Below, piece by piece: positions 1-8,385 of a DNA stretch of 64,000 nucleotides (position 1 is its first letter; each line of letters starts with the position of its first letter). The notes under the pieces were generated by a model. That model had not been told where the DNA came from. It made no database searches and saw nothing but the letters and a program-made list of their open reading frames with translations. The stretch comes from Saprospiraceae bacterium. GTDB taxonomy: Bacteria; Bacteroidota; Bacteroidia; Chitinophagales; Saprospiraceae. The stretch lies in the NCBI GenBank assembly GCA_029251525.1, contig JAQXDE010000021.1, positions 1-64,000 of the forward strand, read 5' to 3'. The position numbers were made by a program, and so were the translations under genes.

Positions 1-718
1 TAAGTTCTAAAATATAATTTAAGCCCTCTAACAGAAAATTTGAGTTGGCAAAGATGTCATTTTTTAATCTATCTCGCAAAAAATGAGCGTCTCCACCTGT
101 TAAAATAATTGTTAAATCGGTGTATTGGTCTTTATATTGGTGTATTACACCATCAATTTCAAATGTAATTCCCTGTATAACACCACTATGAATAGCTGCT
201 TCTGTACTATTGCCAATCTTAGCAATGGTGGCTGTTTTTTCCAGCAAAGGTAACTTTGCTGTAAAGCTATGCAATGATTTATAACGCATGGTTATACCAG
301 GGGCAATACTACCTCCTATATATTGATTTTCAGCAGATAAGAAATCATAGGTGATTGCGCTTCCTCCATCGATAACCAGTACATCTTTTTTTGGGAATTT
401 CATGGCTGCAGCTGCAACAAGTGCAATTCTATCTGGTCCTAATGTTTCTGGTGTTTTATAGGTGTTTGTATAAGGAATCTTACTGAGGTGGGATAGTACA
501 TGTACAGAGGTTAGCTCTTCAAGAAGTGTGATTGCTTGAGAAGTTAAACTACCCACAGAAGATAAAATACAGTGTGTAATCTTAGGGTAGCTTACAAAAA
601 GCTGTTTAATGTGCTGTATAACGTCTTGTTTTTCACACCGCTGTTTTTCCACAAGAATATTGCCATTAAAAATAGCAAACTTGTATAGGGTGTTTCCAAC
701 ATCTATTGTAAGATTCAT
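1..718 (-). CDS. coaX: Type III pantothenate kinase, 3' end cut by window edge
   Basis: Phosphorylates pantothenate with ATP, the first step of coenzyme A synthesis in the cytoplasm. About 239 codons are visible from an ATG at 718-716 reading leftward off the window. The N-terminal phosphate-binding motif DVGNT (residues 6-10) and the later IDGGSAITYD motif followed by IGGSIAPG-like residues are the signatures of the CoaX family rather than CoaA or CoaW. The last visible residues (EGLNYILELL) look like the usual C-terminus, so only a few codons are probably missing. It runs away from the tRNA gene on the other strand. Confident. Confidence 0.93.
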   Translation of the reverse strand, partial: MNLTIDVGNTLYKFAIFNGNILVEKQRCEKQDVIQHIKQLFVSYPKITHCILSSVGSLTSQAITLLEELTSVHVLSHLSKIPYTNTYKTPETLGPDRIALVAAAAMKFPKKDVLVIDGGSAITYDFLSAENQYIGGSIAPGITMRYKSLHSFTAKLPLLEKTATIAKIGNSTEAAIHSGVIQGITFEIDGVIHQYKDQYTDLTIILTGGDAHFLRDRLKNDIFANSNFLLEGLNYILEL

Positions 719-895
719 ATCGTTGCAAAGACGACAAAAATACATAGTTATTTCAACAGCAAAGAACAAATAAGGCATTGAATTGATTCTTGGACCAAAT
801 AGGGAACTCACAAAACAAAAATGCAGGACAGACATCGGGTTTGTTAGAGAATTTTATGACGCACATTTAAATAAAGATATTTTTCAAAAAATTGT

Positions 896-925
896 TTTGC
901 TGCAATAAAAATACCATTATATTTG
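896..925 (+). promoter_or_regulatory. Promoter of tRNA-Phe
   Basis: TTTG at 896-899, an 18-base spacer, then TATATTTG at 918-925. This matches the Bacteroidota housekeeping sigma pattern (TTTG, about 19 bases, TAnnTTTG). Transcription would start near 931, about 28 bases before the mature tRNA. Confidence 0.65.
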
Positions 926-958
926 CAGCCGCTAAGTTAATTATTTGACTCAGCAAAC

Positions 959-1031
959 GGTGCCTTAGCTCAGTTGGTAGAGCAATGGACTGAAAATCCA
1001 TGTGTCCCTGGTTCGATTCCTGGAGGCACCA
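959..1031 (+). tRNA. tRNA-Phe (anticodon GAA)
   Basis: A full cloverleaf can be folded: acceptor stem 959-965 with 1024-1030 (7 pairs), D stem 968-971 with 980-983, anticodon stem 985-989 with 997-1001, loop 990-996 with anticodon GAA at 992-994, variable loop 1002-1006, T stem 1007-1011 with 1019-1023, and the conserved TTCGATT T loop. Discriminator base A is at 1031. The CCA end is not encoded (CCT follows). The middle pair of the T stem is a T-T mismatch, so the stem is slightly weak. Phenylalanine identity rests on the GAA anticodon. Confidence 0.95.
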
Positions 1032-1042
1032 CCTTCAAAACA

Positions 1043-1086
1043 AAAACCCTTTGTGAGTGATTCACAAAGGGTTTTGTTGTTTTTTT
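1043..1086. terminator. Bidirectional terminator between tRNA-Phe and nadK
   Basis: A perfect 14-bp stem (1043-1056 with 1062-1075) with a 5-base loop, followed on the plus strand by a T-rich tract. The stem begins with A residues, so it also works on the minus strand for the converging nadK gene. Confidence 0.85.
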
Positions 1087-1102
1087 GAAGTTTTTTTGAG
1101 AA

Positions 1103-1984
1103 TTAATTTCTTGTATCATTTCCCCACATTAACTTTTCTCGAATTGTATGCATAAAGCTCCAACCATGCAATTGAATTAAATTTATATTAAAATCGCACT
1201 TACGTACGGCTAATTGAAAGTCAGAGGTTATTGTTTCAAAACGAGAATCTAGTGTACAAAGAAAATTTTCAGCTCGACCTTCCACTTCGAAAGAAATTAT
1301 TGAACTATCAGAAATAACAATAGGGCGAACATTTAAATTATGTGGTGCAACAGGTGTGATAACAAAATTTCCAGAATTTGGAAAAATAATAGGGCCACCA
1401 CAACTAAGGGAATAACCAGTTGAACCTGTTGGAGTCGAAACAATTAATCCATCTGCCCAATATGAATTCAGATAGGCACCATTAATGTAGGTATGAATCA
1501 CAATCATTGAAGAAGTATCTCTTTTCAGTAGGGTACAATCATTTAGTGCAAATGGTATATTTCCAAACATTGGGTGATTCGATTCCATTTGTAAAAGTGT
1601 TCGTTCGCTCAAACTATATCTTCCCGTTTTCAATAAATTTATCGCTTCTTTTATTTTTTCTTTTTCTATACTAGCTAAGAAACCTAACCGACCTAAATTA
1701 ATTCCTAGAATTGGCACATCCGCATCACGAACTTCAGCAACTGCGTTAAGAATCGTTCCATCACCTCCAAGGGTGATTACATAATCAAAAATTCGGGTTT
1801 TGAAATCTAAATATCCTTCAAAAATACCTACATCATTTTTGAAATCAATATGTCCTTTTAAACTTTCAAGATAATTTTTGTTGACATAGGCGTTAATACC
1901 TTCCTCTGCTAAAATATCAAAGAAGGATTGAATGATTGGAAAGTCTTTCTTTTTTCCTATTCGTCCGTAAACTACTATTTGCAT
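1103..1984 (-). CDS. nadK: NAD kinase
   Basis: Makes NADP from NAD and ATP in the cytoplasm. The 293-residue length is normal. The diacylglycerol-kinase-like fold is shown by the GGDGT motif at residues 73-77, the following NLGRLGFLA segment, and the glycine-rich STPTGSTGYSLS motif in the second half that binds NAD. Its ATG shares one base with the stop codon of the upstream BamA-like gene (TAATG at 1986-1982), so the two are co-transcribed and probably translationally coupled. The bidirectional hairpin after the tRNA gene ends the transcript. Confidence 0.96.
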   Translation of the reverse strand: MQIVVYGRIGKKKDFPIIQSFFDILAEEGINAYVNKNYLESLKGHIDFKNDVGIFEGYLDFKTRIFDYVITLGGDGTILNAVAEVRDADVPILGINLGRLGFLASIEKEKIKEAINLLKTGRYSLSERTLLQMESNHPMFGNIPFALNDCTLLKRDTSSMIVIHTYINGAYLNSYWADGLIVSTPTGSTGYSLSCGGPIIFPNSGNFVITPVAPHNLNVRPIVISDSSIISFEVEGRAENFLCTLDSRFETITSDFQLAVRKCDFNINLIQLHGWSFMHTIREKLMWGNDTRN

Positions 1985-3384
1985 TAAAATAAAAATTCAA
2001 AGTGTAAAAAAAATCCATGTTCTCCCAAGTGATTATAGCTATATTCAAATTGCCACACCTTGTCTTGGAAAACCACAAAATCTAACCCTACTCCTCTGCC
2101 CCAAAGAAACTTATTACTTAGTGTACTTCGTTTACCATTATAAGGTGCGTTGGCATATCCAAAATCATTATTAATGGCAATATAAACTTTTAGCGGCATC
2201 AAACGAAATTGAGGAACGAACATATATTTCCCCCAATTGATCTTTTTTTGGAAAATCCTAAATTGGAAATGTGTTTTAGCATACGCGTAATCCATTCCAT
2301 CGATTACATATAATTCGTAGCTGCGTAAAAAATCAGGTAAATATCCTAATGCTGAAACATGAGTATAAGGTTGCTCGGCTCTCGTAAAGGTATATCTTCC
2401 TTTTAATTTTGCCCCAAAGCTCAGCTTTTTACCTAAATGGAAATAATGGGCATAAGTACCCGTGGCTGCAAATATATTAAGATCATCAAACAAGCCAAAT
2501 CCATCTTTTTGTAAAAGAAGGGTGAATAAATTTCCATCTTGAGGATATGCTTTAACATCTCGTTTATCAAGTGTAAAAGCATATTGTAAAGTGAAATGTT
2601 GTTGTTGATTCCGAGACTCTAAAAAATAATCAGGATTCAAAGTTTGACTAATAGTATCACCAATTGAGTTGTCGCTAAAAATTATTTTTCCAGTATGATA
2701 CTTATTCAATCCTTGTCGATAGCTGACTCCAGCACCTAATCTAAATCTCGTTAAAAGGGAAGGTTCTCCAAATTGTCTTTTAAATAAAAGTCTACTATCT
2801 TTTGTGATATAGGCAATTTCTTTTCCATTGGAATAATGGATTTCAGCAAAGCCTCCTAGGTTTTGACTTTTGCCAAGCATTGGCCGATTATAGCTTAATT
2901 CAAATTTTTTGGTGTAACCGAATTGAATAGTTGCTTTCAACAAATCTCGCCGTCCTGTCAAATTAAGCCAAGTCAACCTTCCGCCATAATTAATTCTTTT
3001 CAAGGAACGTTCTTGCTCTTCCCACCAAACATTAAAATTTCGGTCTGCCAATTCAAAAATGTAGAATGGATAGAGGTACCACATTTCGTGTAATTCTATG
3101 TTTATAGAAATATGGTTAGTATCTGCATTCCAAATTTTGATATTGATTCTGACAAGAGTAAAAAGGCCAGTATTTAAAAGTAACTCTTCACTTCGTCGCA
3201 AACGTGATATCAAATCAATCGTAGGTATTGTATCACCGAAAGCAAAATCAAGCTCACGAAGAATAGTTTTTTCTTTTGTTTTCTTATTGCCTTCAATCAA
3301 AATATCGGTGACAACGACTTGCTCATTTTGAGAAAAAAGTAATTGGGTAAAGGAAAGGGAAAAAAGGAGAAAGAGTATTCGCAT
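1984..3384 (-). CDS. BamA/Omp85-like outer membrane protein with POTRA domain
   Basis: Predicted outer-membrane beta-barrel of the Omp85 (BamA/TamA) superfamily. A signal peptide covers roughly residues 1-18 (cleavage near LLFSQ). A single POTRA-type domain follows (residues about 23-100: VTDILIEGNKKTKEKTILREL, a typical start), then a 16-strand-like barrel ending in aromatic FLHFEFLF, the usual barrel C-terminal signature. At 466 residues it is much shorter than BamA (about 800), which carries five POTRAs, so it is an accessory member whose substrate is unknown. It is the first gene of a pair with nadK. Confidence 0.85.
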   Translation of the reverse strand: MRILFLLFSLSFTQLLFSQNEQVVVTDILIEGNKKTKEKTILRELDFAFGDTIPTIDLISRLRRSEELLLNTGLFTLVRINIKIWNADTNHISINIELHEMWYLYPFYIFELADRNFNVWWEEQERSLKRINYGGRLTWLNLTGRRDLLKATIQFGYTKKFELSYNRPMLGKSQNLGGFAEIHYSNGKEIAYITKDSRLLFKRQFGEPSLLTRFRLGAGVSYRQGLNKYHTGKIIFSDNSIGDTISQTLNPDYFLESRNQQQHFTLQYAFTLDKRDVKAYPQDGNLFTLLLQKDGFGLFDDLNIFAATGTYAHYFHLGKKLSFGAKLKGRYTFTRAEQPYTHVSALGYLPDFLRSYELYVIDGMDYAYAKTHFQFRIFQKKINWGKYMFVPQFRLMPLKVYIAINNDFGYANAPYNGKRSTLSNKFLWGRGVGLDFVVFQDKVWQFEYSYNHLGEHGFFLHFEFLF

Positions 3385-3685
3385 TACTTTGTTACTTGAA
3401 GTTTTTGGTTTTAACTAGAACTTATTACTGGATAATTTTAAAATACAAAAAGTGTTTAATTTCATTAATATTATGAAAAGGTAACTGCTCCCTAATAGGT
3501 TTGGAGCCTTGTGTAAGAAAGGCAAAAGCAGTGATAAATTAATTTAAATATATTTAAAAGATATTTAAATGACAAAATGGATCAAGTATCATTTTATTGA
3601 CTTGCAAGGCTATATTTTTTTTATTTTTCTAAATTAAGTAGTTGTATGATTACTTTTCCAAAGTATACTAAAATAGTATTGAGCA

Positions 3686-3898
3686 TCAACTATTCTTTTT
3701 TGCTTTCCAAAAAATAGTTCGCTCTATAGATCCTATTTTTAGAATGACTTTTTTAGCCTTCTTCTGATGATAATGACTAATATGACAGAAAAAATCACTG
3801 TGTTCTAAATCCAAAGACCCATCGTCAAGTGCATCAAGATCATTCAACTCAAAATAACAAAAATCCCTTGGTTTGATACTAGCTTCTCGTTGATTTAG
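3686..3898 (-). other. Possible gene relic (70 open codons, no start)
   Basis: An open stretch bounded by TAG (3901-3899) and TGA (3688-3686), with no ATG or other plausible start in it. The conceptual peptide is soluble-looking (FELNDLDALDDGSLDLEHSD, then HYHQKKAKKVILKIGSIERTIFW) and has ordinary protein-like composition, unlike the surrounding broken frames. I do not recognise the family. It may be the 3' end of a gene whose 5' part has decayed. Confidence 0.3.
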
Positions 3899-4617
3899 CT
3901 AATTCAGAATAGGATTTGACATTCCTCTGATTTTTAATTAAGGCCATCCATTGGCGGAGAAAATCTCATTAAACTAAAATTGAGCATAGTGTTTTTGTTA
4001 TCGCAATTTTTTTAAAATATTGGTTGATTGGTCTTTCAATAACGTGAGTTAAGTTACTTTATTAATATATCACATATTATAAATACGACAGAATCTCCAT
4101 AGTTAGGTCACTGTTTTTCGAGAAACTCTGTAGTAAAATCCTTTCCAAAACTAAATCCATTCGTTGTTTTATTGCCTTAGTGATGAGTGAATTAATAGTC
4201 GGATTCTACCTTTTAATAAAAGTAAAACAACTAATAATCTTAAGAAAAATAATATAGCATTTTACGACATTACTTTCAATAGTTCTAATCAAGTGAAGAC
4301 TTTAATTAAACTGATAAAGATTTGGAAATGAATCCAAAATGAATATTTTCCTGATTTATCAACCACTTCTTTGTATAAAAAGTGCAAAAGATATGAATTT
4401 TTATATTTCAAAAAAGATAATTTAGGTATTAGTATTACTAGATAATTTATTGGAAAATGAGTTAATCCATTTGAACAAGAATAGATGTCATATATGTATC
4501 AAGAGACGGGTAAAGTAAGCTATTACTAGGTTTTTATTTTGTTGTTGCCAACTGAGTTAAATCTATTTAAACATTATGATGGGAGTCTTAGAACTAATAT
4601 GTGTTGGAAAAGAGGAT

Positions 4618-4655
4618 CTAAGAAGGAGAAATAAAGATTGTATTCTCCTTCTTAG
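4618..4655. repeat. Perfect 13-bp inverted repeat
   Basis: CTAAGAAGGAGAA at 4618-4630 and its exact complement at 4643-4655, with a 12-base loop. There is no T-run after it on the plus strand, and no gene ends nearby, so it is not a good terminator. It lies inside a gene-free stretch and could be a remnant of a former transcript end or of a mobile element end. Confidence 0.6.
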
Positions 4656-4822
4656 AATGAATGGATAAACGCTTAAAAAACCTTTAATAATTGATATATT
4701 ATCAATATCCACTTCCTAGGTTTTTATCAAAGACAACCTAAAGTGGCACACAAAGCGATATTTCCCAGTCTTAGCGTGCTATGTAGTCTTGAAATAATAA
4801 TGAAATCCTTTTTGAAATAGGA

Positions 4823-5050
4823 TTAATTCTTAGGTTTGTCTTCTTCCTTTTTCTTACCTTCAACTTCTTTCATTCCTTGCTTCAGTTCTTCTTCAATAGT
4901 TGATCGTGCGCTATTAAATTCACGAATTCCTTTTCCAACACCTCTCATTAATTCAGGAATTTTCTTTCCTCCAAATAAAAGTAATATTGCAAAAAAGATA
5001 AGTAGAATTTCGGGACCACCTAATCCACCAATAAATATTAAACTATTCAT
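4823..5050 (-). CDS. tatA: Twin-arginine translocase subunit TatA
   Basis: Small inner-membrane protein that forms the size-variable pore of the Tat pathway for folded proteins. It shows the family plan in 75 residues: an N-terminal membrane helix (about residues 5-24, with the GGPEILLIF start), the FGGKKIPEL hinge, an amphipathic helix (VGKGIREF) and a charged Lys/Glu tail. It stands alone here; TatC and TatB are not in the window. A TAnnTTTG element lies about 80 bases upstream on the same strand. Confidence 0.93.
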   Translation of the reverse strand: MNSLIFIGGLGGPEILLIFFAILLLFGGKKIPELMRGVGKGIREFNSARSTIEEELKQGMKEVEGKKKEEDKPKN

Positions 5051-5126
5051 AATTATTTTTTTAAATTATTTATACAAAACATGAGGAGTCTATTTTTTAA
5101 AAAAAGGATCAACCTTATCTGCATCA

Positions 5127-5134
5127 CAAAATTA
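5127..5134 (-). promoter_or_regulatory. -7 element upstream of tatA
   Basis: Read on the minus strand, TAATTTTG fits TAnnTTTG. No TTTG at the usual distance was found, so it rests on the -7 box alone. The leader would be about 70 bases. Confidence 0.4.
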
Positions 5135-5204
5135 CGTTTTTTTTTAACCGTTTGTATATCAAACTTGAAAACTTGCTCAAATACCTCATTTTTTAATAAG
5201 AATG

Positions 5205-5212
5205 TTACCTTT
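5205..5212 (+). promoter_or_regulatory. Isolated -7-like element
   Basis: TACCTTTG fits TAnnTTTG on the plus strand, but the next gene starts 280 bases away and has its own closer element. No well-placed -33 TTTG is present. It may be a second distant promoter for the OmpA lipoprotein or a chance match. Confidence 0.25.
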
Positions 5213-5449
5213 GCATTAGTTTAGACTACATAAATTGCTTTTTGTTTATTTTAAATAGCAGCAATATTTTTTTGAGAAAAAAAAAGAGGTACACCTTTTT
5301 TGAAAAAAGACTTGGAATTAAAGAACAGATTTACGAGTTCGTTTTTCATTTCAGATCTTCATATAGATTAAAAAGATTACATTACACAGAATAATGTATG
5401 TTAAAAAATTATATATTTTCACAAATTGCGCATTGTTAAGGTCTTTTAT

Positions 5450-5457
5450 TAATTTTG
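5450..5457 (+). promoter_or_regulatory. Promoter -7 element of the OmpA lipoprotein gene
   Basis: TAATTTTG fits TAnnTTTG; a TTG lies 21 bases upstream (5426-5428) as a partial -33 box. The predicted start near 5464 gives a leader of about 28 bases. Confidence 0.5.
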
Positions 5458-5491
5458 CGGTATAAAATTTTAAAAATAAAAACATAGCAAA

Positions 5492-6262
5492 ATGAGATTG
5501 AATTTAAACCTATTAATGTTACTTTCTATCGTAGTATTGATGTCATCATGTGTTTCTAAAAAGAAATGGACTCAATTATTGTCTGAAAAAGAATCTGCTG
5601 ATCAAATGTTAGCAGCTGAAAAAGCAAAGACAGCAGATTTAGAAGGTAAAGTTGCTGGCCTAGAGTCAGATCAAGCTGCTCTTCAAGCAGAAACTGAAAG
5701 ACTTGCTAACGAAGTAAGTACATTTAAAACTGACTTGGAAAGTTCTCAAGCTTCTGCTGCAGAGGCAATGTCAAAATTAAAGTTATCAGAAAGCGATTTA
5801 GCTGCTTTAAAAACTAAAGTTCAATCTGCAGTTTCAGGAGGAGGATTTGACCTTACTCCAAAGAATGGTCGTCTTTTTGTATCAATGGCGGAGCCTATTC
5901 TTTTTAACAGTGGATCTATTAGAGTAAATAGAGATTACAACCCTACTTTGGAAAGTATGGCTGCAGTATTGAGTGGTAACCCTGCTCTTCAATTGATTAT
6001 TGAAGGACATTCTGATAACGTGCCTGTTAAAGCAGGTGTTGCATATTCAGATAATTGGGATGTAAGTTTAGCTAGAGCAAAATCAGTAGTTAGTAAATTG
6101 GTTAAAATGGGAGTTAATCCAAATCAATTATTACCTACTGGTAGAGGGGAATTTGATCCTTTAACTTCTGATAATACAGCTGAATCAAGAAAAATGAATC
6201 GACGTGTTGATTTTATTGTGATGCCTGATTTGGGAACTTTAATTGGTGCTGCAACACCTTAA
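5492..6262 (+). CDS. OmpA-family peptidoglycan-anchoring lipoprotein
   Basis: Predicted outer-membrane lipoprotein tied to peptidoglycan. A lipoprotein signal peptide ends at Cys20 (LMSSC). A coiled coil of heptad-like Ala/Glu/Leu repeats spans about residues 28-110. The OmpA C-terminal domain follows at about 120-250, with the peptidoglycan-binding pattern EGHSDN and the LARAKSVV helix, and the closing NRRVDF motif. The layout matches Pal-like OmpA/MotB proteins of Bacteroidota. It is a single-gene unit with its own promoter and a strong terminator, and its regular codon use and Ala-rich coil suggest high expression. Confidence 0.9.
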   Translation: MRLNLNLLMLLSIVVLMSSCVSKKKWTQLLSEKESADQMLAAEKAKTADLEGKVAGLESDQAALQAETERLANEVSTFKTDLESSQASAAEAMSKLKLSESDLAALKTKVQSAVSGGGFDLTPKNGRLFVSMAEPILFNSGSIRVNRDYNPTLESMAAVLSGNPALQLIIEGHSDNVPVKAGVAYSDNWDVSLARAKSVVSKLVKMGVNPNQLLPTGRGEFDPLTSDNTAESRKMNRRVDFIVMPDLGTLIGAATP

Positions 6263-6289
6263 TTTTCACAAATAAAAATAAGGGTTATT

Positions 6290-6328
6290 AAAAAAGTTTT
6301 CCTCTTGAATTAGAGGAAAACTTTTTTT
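6290..6328 (+). terminator. Terminator of the OmpA lipoprotein gene
   Basis: A 16-bp stem (6290-6305 with 6312-6327) with a 6-base loop, ending in seven T residues. Confidence 0.9.
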
Positions 6329-6397
6329 GTGGGATGTGTAATATTTAAAATCGATTAGGATTAATAAATAAGGTTGATTTCATATCACAATAATAAA

Positions 6398-6428
6398 AAA
6401 GCCATTTCCTCTTTGAGGAAATGGCTTT
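6398..6428 (-). terminator. Terminator of the zinc-ribbon/Nif3 transcript
   Basis: A perfect 14-bp stem (6398-6411 with 6415-6428) with a 3-base loop. On the minus strand it is followed by a T-run (A residues at 6395-6400), placing it just after the zinc-ribbon gene. Confidence 0.85.
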
Positions 6429-6462
6429 CTATTTAGAAGTAGGTATTTTTGAAAAACCTTAT

Positions 6463-7215
6463 TTACTCAGCAGGAAGTGCCTCTAATATGTTTTCATCAA
6501 CTAAAATTCTTCCGCAATGTTCGCAAGCGATAATTTTTTTCCTTCCTCCAATTTCTAATTGAACTTGCGGTGGAACTTGATTAAAGCATCCCCCACATGA
6601 ATCTCTTTGAACAGTTGCAACTGCTACACCATTTCGATATGCCCCCCTTAATTTATTGTAAGATTTCATTAATCGATCTTCGATTCTTTTTTTAGCTTTA
6701 GTTGATTGCTTTTTTAATTTCTCTTCTTCTTTCTCCGTTTTAGCAATAATTTTTTCTAGTTCAACCTTCTTTTCTGCAAGTGCACCTTGCTTTGATTTTA
6801 ACCGAATCTCAGTATTTTTAAGAGTCTCTTTTTTTGCAGTGAACTGAGCTCCCCCTTCTCTACCTCTTTTTTCAGATAATTGTATTTCTAATCGCTGCAT
6901 TTCCAATTCCTTCGAAAGTGCATCATATTCTCGATTATTTTTAACGTTATCCATTTGCTTTTCATACTTCGAAATCAATGACTCTGCTTCTTTGATATTC
7001 GTTTTATGCTTAGCAAGATCTGCTTCCATCGTTTCGATGTTGTTTTGAAGTCTTCCTTTTCTTGTTTCTAAGCCAGCAATTTCATCTTCCAGATCACTAA
7101 CTTCCATAGGAAGTTCTCCCTTAAGAATTGAAATTTCATCAATCTCAGAATCGATTAATTGGAGATTATATAGTTGCTTAAGTTTTTCAGCTACTGTCAA
7201 TTCGTTTAAAGCCAT
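6463..7215 (-). CDS. Coiled-coil protein with C-terminal C4 zinc ribbon
   Basis: 250-residue cytoplasmic protein. Residues about 20-185 form a long charged coiled coil (repeated Glu/Lys heptads). The C-terminus carries a four-cysteine zinc ribbon: CGGC at about 207-210 and CEHC at about 231-234. This is the DUF164/CdsZ-type family, thought to bind nucleic acid or ribosomal partners; the exact role is not settled. It is downstream of the Nif3-like gene with about 90 bases between, the usual Bacteroidota pairing. Confidence 0.88.
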   Translation of the reverse strand: MALNELTVAEKLKQLYNLQLIDSEIDEISILKGELPMEVSDLEDEIAGLETRKGRLQNNIETMEADLAKHKTNIKEAESLISKYEKQMDNVKNNREYDALSKELEMQRLEIQLSEKRGREGGAQFTAKKETLKNTEIRLKSKQGALAEKKVELEKIIAKTEKEEEKLKKQSTKAKKRIEDRLMKSYNKLRGAYRNGVAVATVQRDSCGGCFNQVPPQVQLEIGGRKKIIACEHCGRILVDENILEALPAE

Positions 7216-7305
7216 ATTTTTGAAATTTTTTTAGTAAGACAGCTTTCCATAGCTGTTAAAAAAATAAAGTATCGTGAGTTTATAAGTCGATTTTGGAACT
7301 TCGTC

Positions 7306-8358
7306 TCATAAATAATTCACAGGATTTGTATTAATTTCTGTGAAATAGGCGGCAAAGTTACTAAATTTTTCTGTTATTATATCAAATAATAATTCAATTG
7401 TATATTGTTCACTCTCGAAATGTCCAATATCGGCTATTACAATTTTACCTTCTGCATCAAAAAATTCATGATATTTGTAATCAGAAGTAATGAAAATATC
7501 TGCACCTTGGCGTATAGCATCTTTTAGAAGAAAACCTCCTGAGCCTCCGCAAAGAGCTACTTTAGATATTTTTTTTCTGCGAAGCTTGGTGTATTTAATA
7601 CAACCTGCGTTCATTTGTTTTTTAATTTTTTGTAAGAACTCCTTTTCACTTATTGGGTCTTTCAAATATCCAATCATTCCAGAACCTACTTCTGAATTTT
7701 TATTTTCAATAGAAACAATATCATATGGTAAATTAGAATGAGGATGACTGTCATGCAAAGCTTTGATTATGGCATTTTGTTTTTCGGAAGGAAAAGAGAA
7801 TTCCAATTTGACTTGTGCTCCATTGCTTTGGTTTTGAGTTCCTACTCCAACTGTTGCATAACTTAAATTCTCAAACTTAGGAATATTACCTGCGCCTTCA
7901 GCAAAAAGTGCTGTTCTAACTTTTTCAGAGAATTCAGTTGGGACAAATGTGAAAATTTTTTTAAATCCAGCTTTAGGTGCTAAAATTCGTGTATTGATTA
8001 GACCAAGTTTTTCGGCAAATTTAGCATTCACTCCATTGCTGTAGACATTATCTAGATTGGTATGAATAGCGTAAATAGCCACATCATTTTTGATAGCTTT
8101 CATTATAACTCGCTCAACATAATGTTTTCCATTAAACCTTTTAAGTCCTCGAAAAACTATTGGGTGGTGAGCGATAACTACGTTACATTTTTTATTAATT
8201 GCCTCATCAATAACTGCCTCTGTTGAATCTAAACAGATTAAAACACCATGGATTTCATCGTTTGGATTTCCGACAATTAGACCTGAGTTATCGTAAGATT
8301 CTTGATATGAAGAAGGCGCAATAGTTTCTAAAAAGGAAGTTAGTTCTTTTATTTTCAT
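7306..8358 (-). CDS. Nif3-like dinuclear metal-centre protein
   Basis: 350-residue member of the NIF3/YqfO family (also called GTP cyclohydrolase I type 2 by some databases). The metal-binding signatures are AHHPIVF at about residues 63-69, HTN a little later, and the C-terminal ADIGHFESE segment, which together hold two metal ions. A middle insertion domain (about 125-235) is typical of the longer bacterial forms. The cellular reaction is not established. It follows uvrB by 27 bases and precedes the zinc-ribbon gene, so the three are probably one transcript. Confidence 0.9.
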   Translation of the reverse strand: MKIKELTSFLETIAPSSYQESYDNSGLIVGNPNDEIHGVLICLDSTEAVIDEAINKKCNVVIAHHPIVFRGLKRFNGKHYVERVIMKAIKNDVAIYAIHTNLDNVYSNGVNAKFAEKLGLINTRILAPKAGFKKIFTFVPTEFSEKVRTALFAEGAGNIPKFENLSYATVGVGTQNQSNGAQVKLEFSFPSEKQNAIIKALHDSHPHSNLPYDIVSIENKNSEVGSGMIGYLKDPISEKEFLQKIKKQMNAGCIKYTKLRRKKISKVALCGGSGGFLLKDAIRQGADIFITSDYKYHEFFDAEGKIVIADIGHFESEQYTIELLFDIITEKFSNFAAYFTEINTNPVNYL

Positions 8359-8385
8359 AATTTCCGAATAATCAATAAGTTTAAA

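Larger units (their letters stand above)
3385..4822. other. 1.4-kb stretch without an intact gene
   Basis: No intact gene is visible between tatA and the BamA-like gene. All six frames are broken at short intervals. The only coding-looking piece is a 70-codon open stretch on the minus strand (3898-3686) without a start codon. A perfect inverted repeat lies at 4618-4655. The composition is AT-rich like the rest of the window. It looks like the residue of one or more genes decayed beyond recognition by eye. Confidence 0.6.
5051..5491. other. Divergent intergenic region between tatA and the OmpA lipoprotein gene
   Basis: No gene is visible. It contains a -7-like element for tatA on the minus strand (5134-5127), one TAnnTTTG on the plus strand at 5205-5212 with no gene immediately after it, and the promoter of the OmpA lipoprotein at 5450-5457. 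A small RNA from the 5205 element is possible but nothing else supports it. Confidence 0.5.

Noticed and set aside
3385-4822. Degenerate transposase
   Set aside because: Short pieces vaguely recalled transposase fragments, but no motif, terminal repeats or target duplication could be shown.
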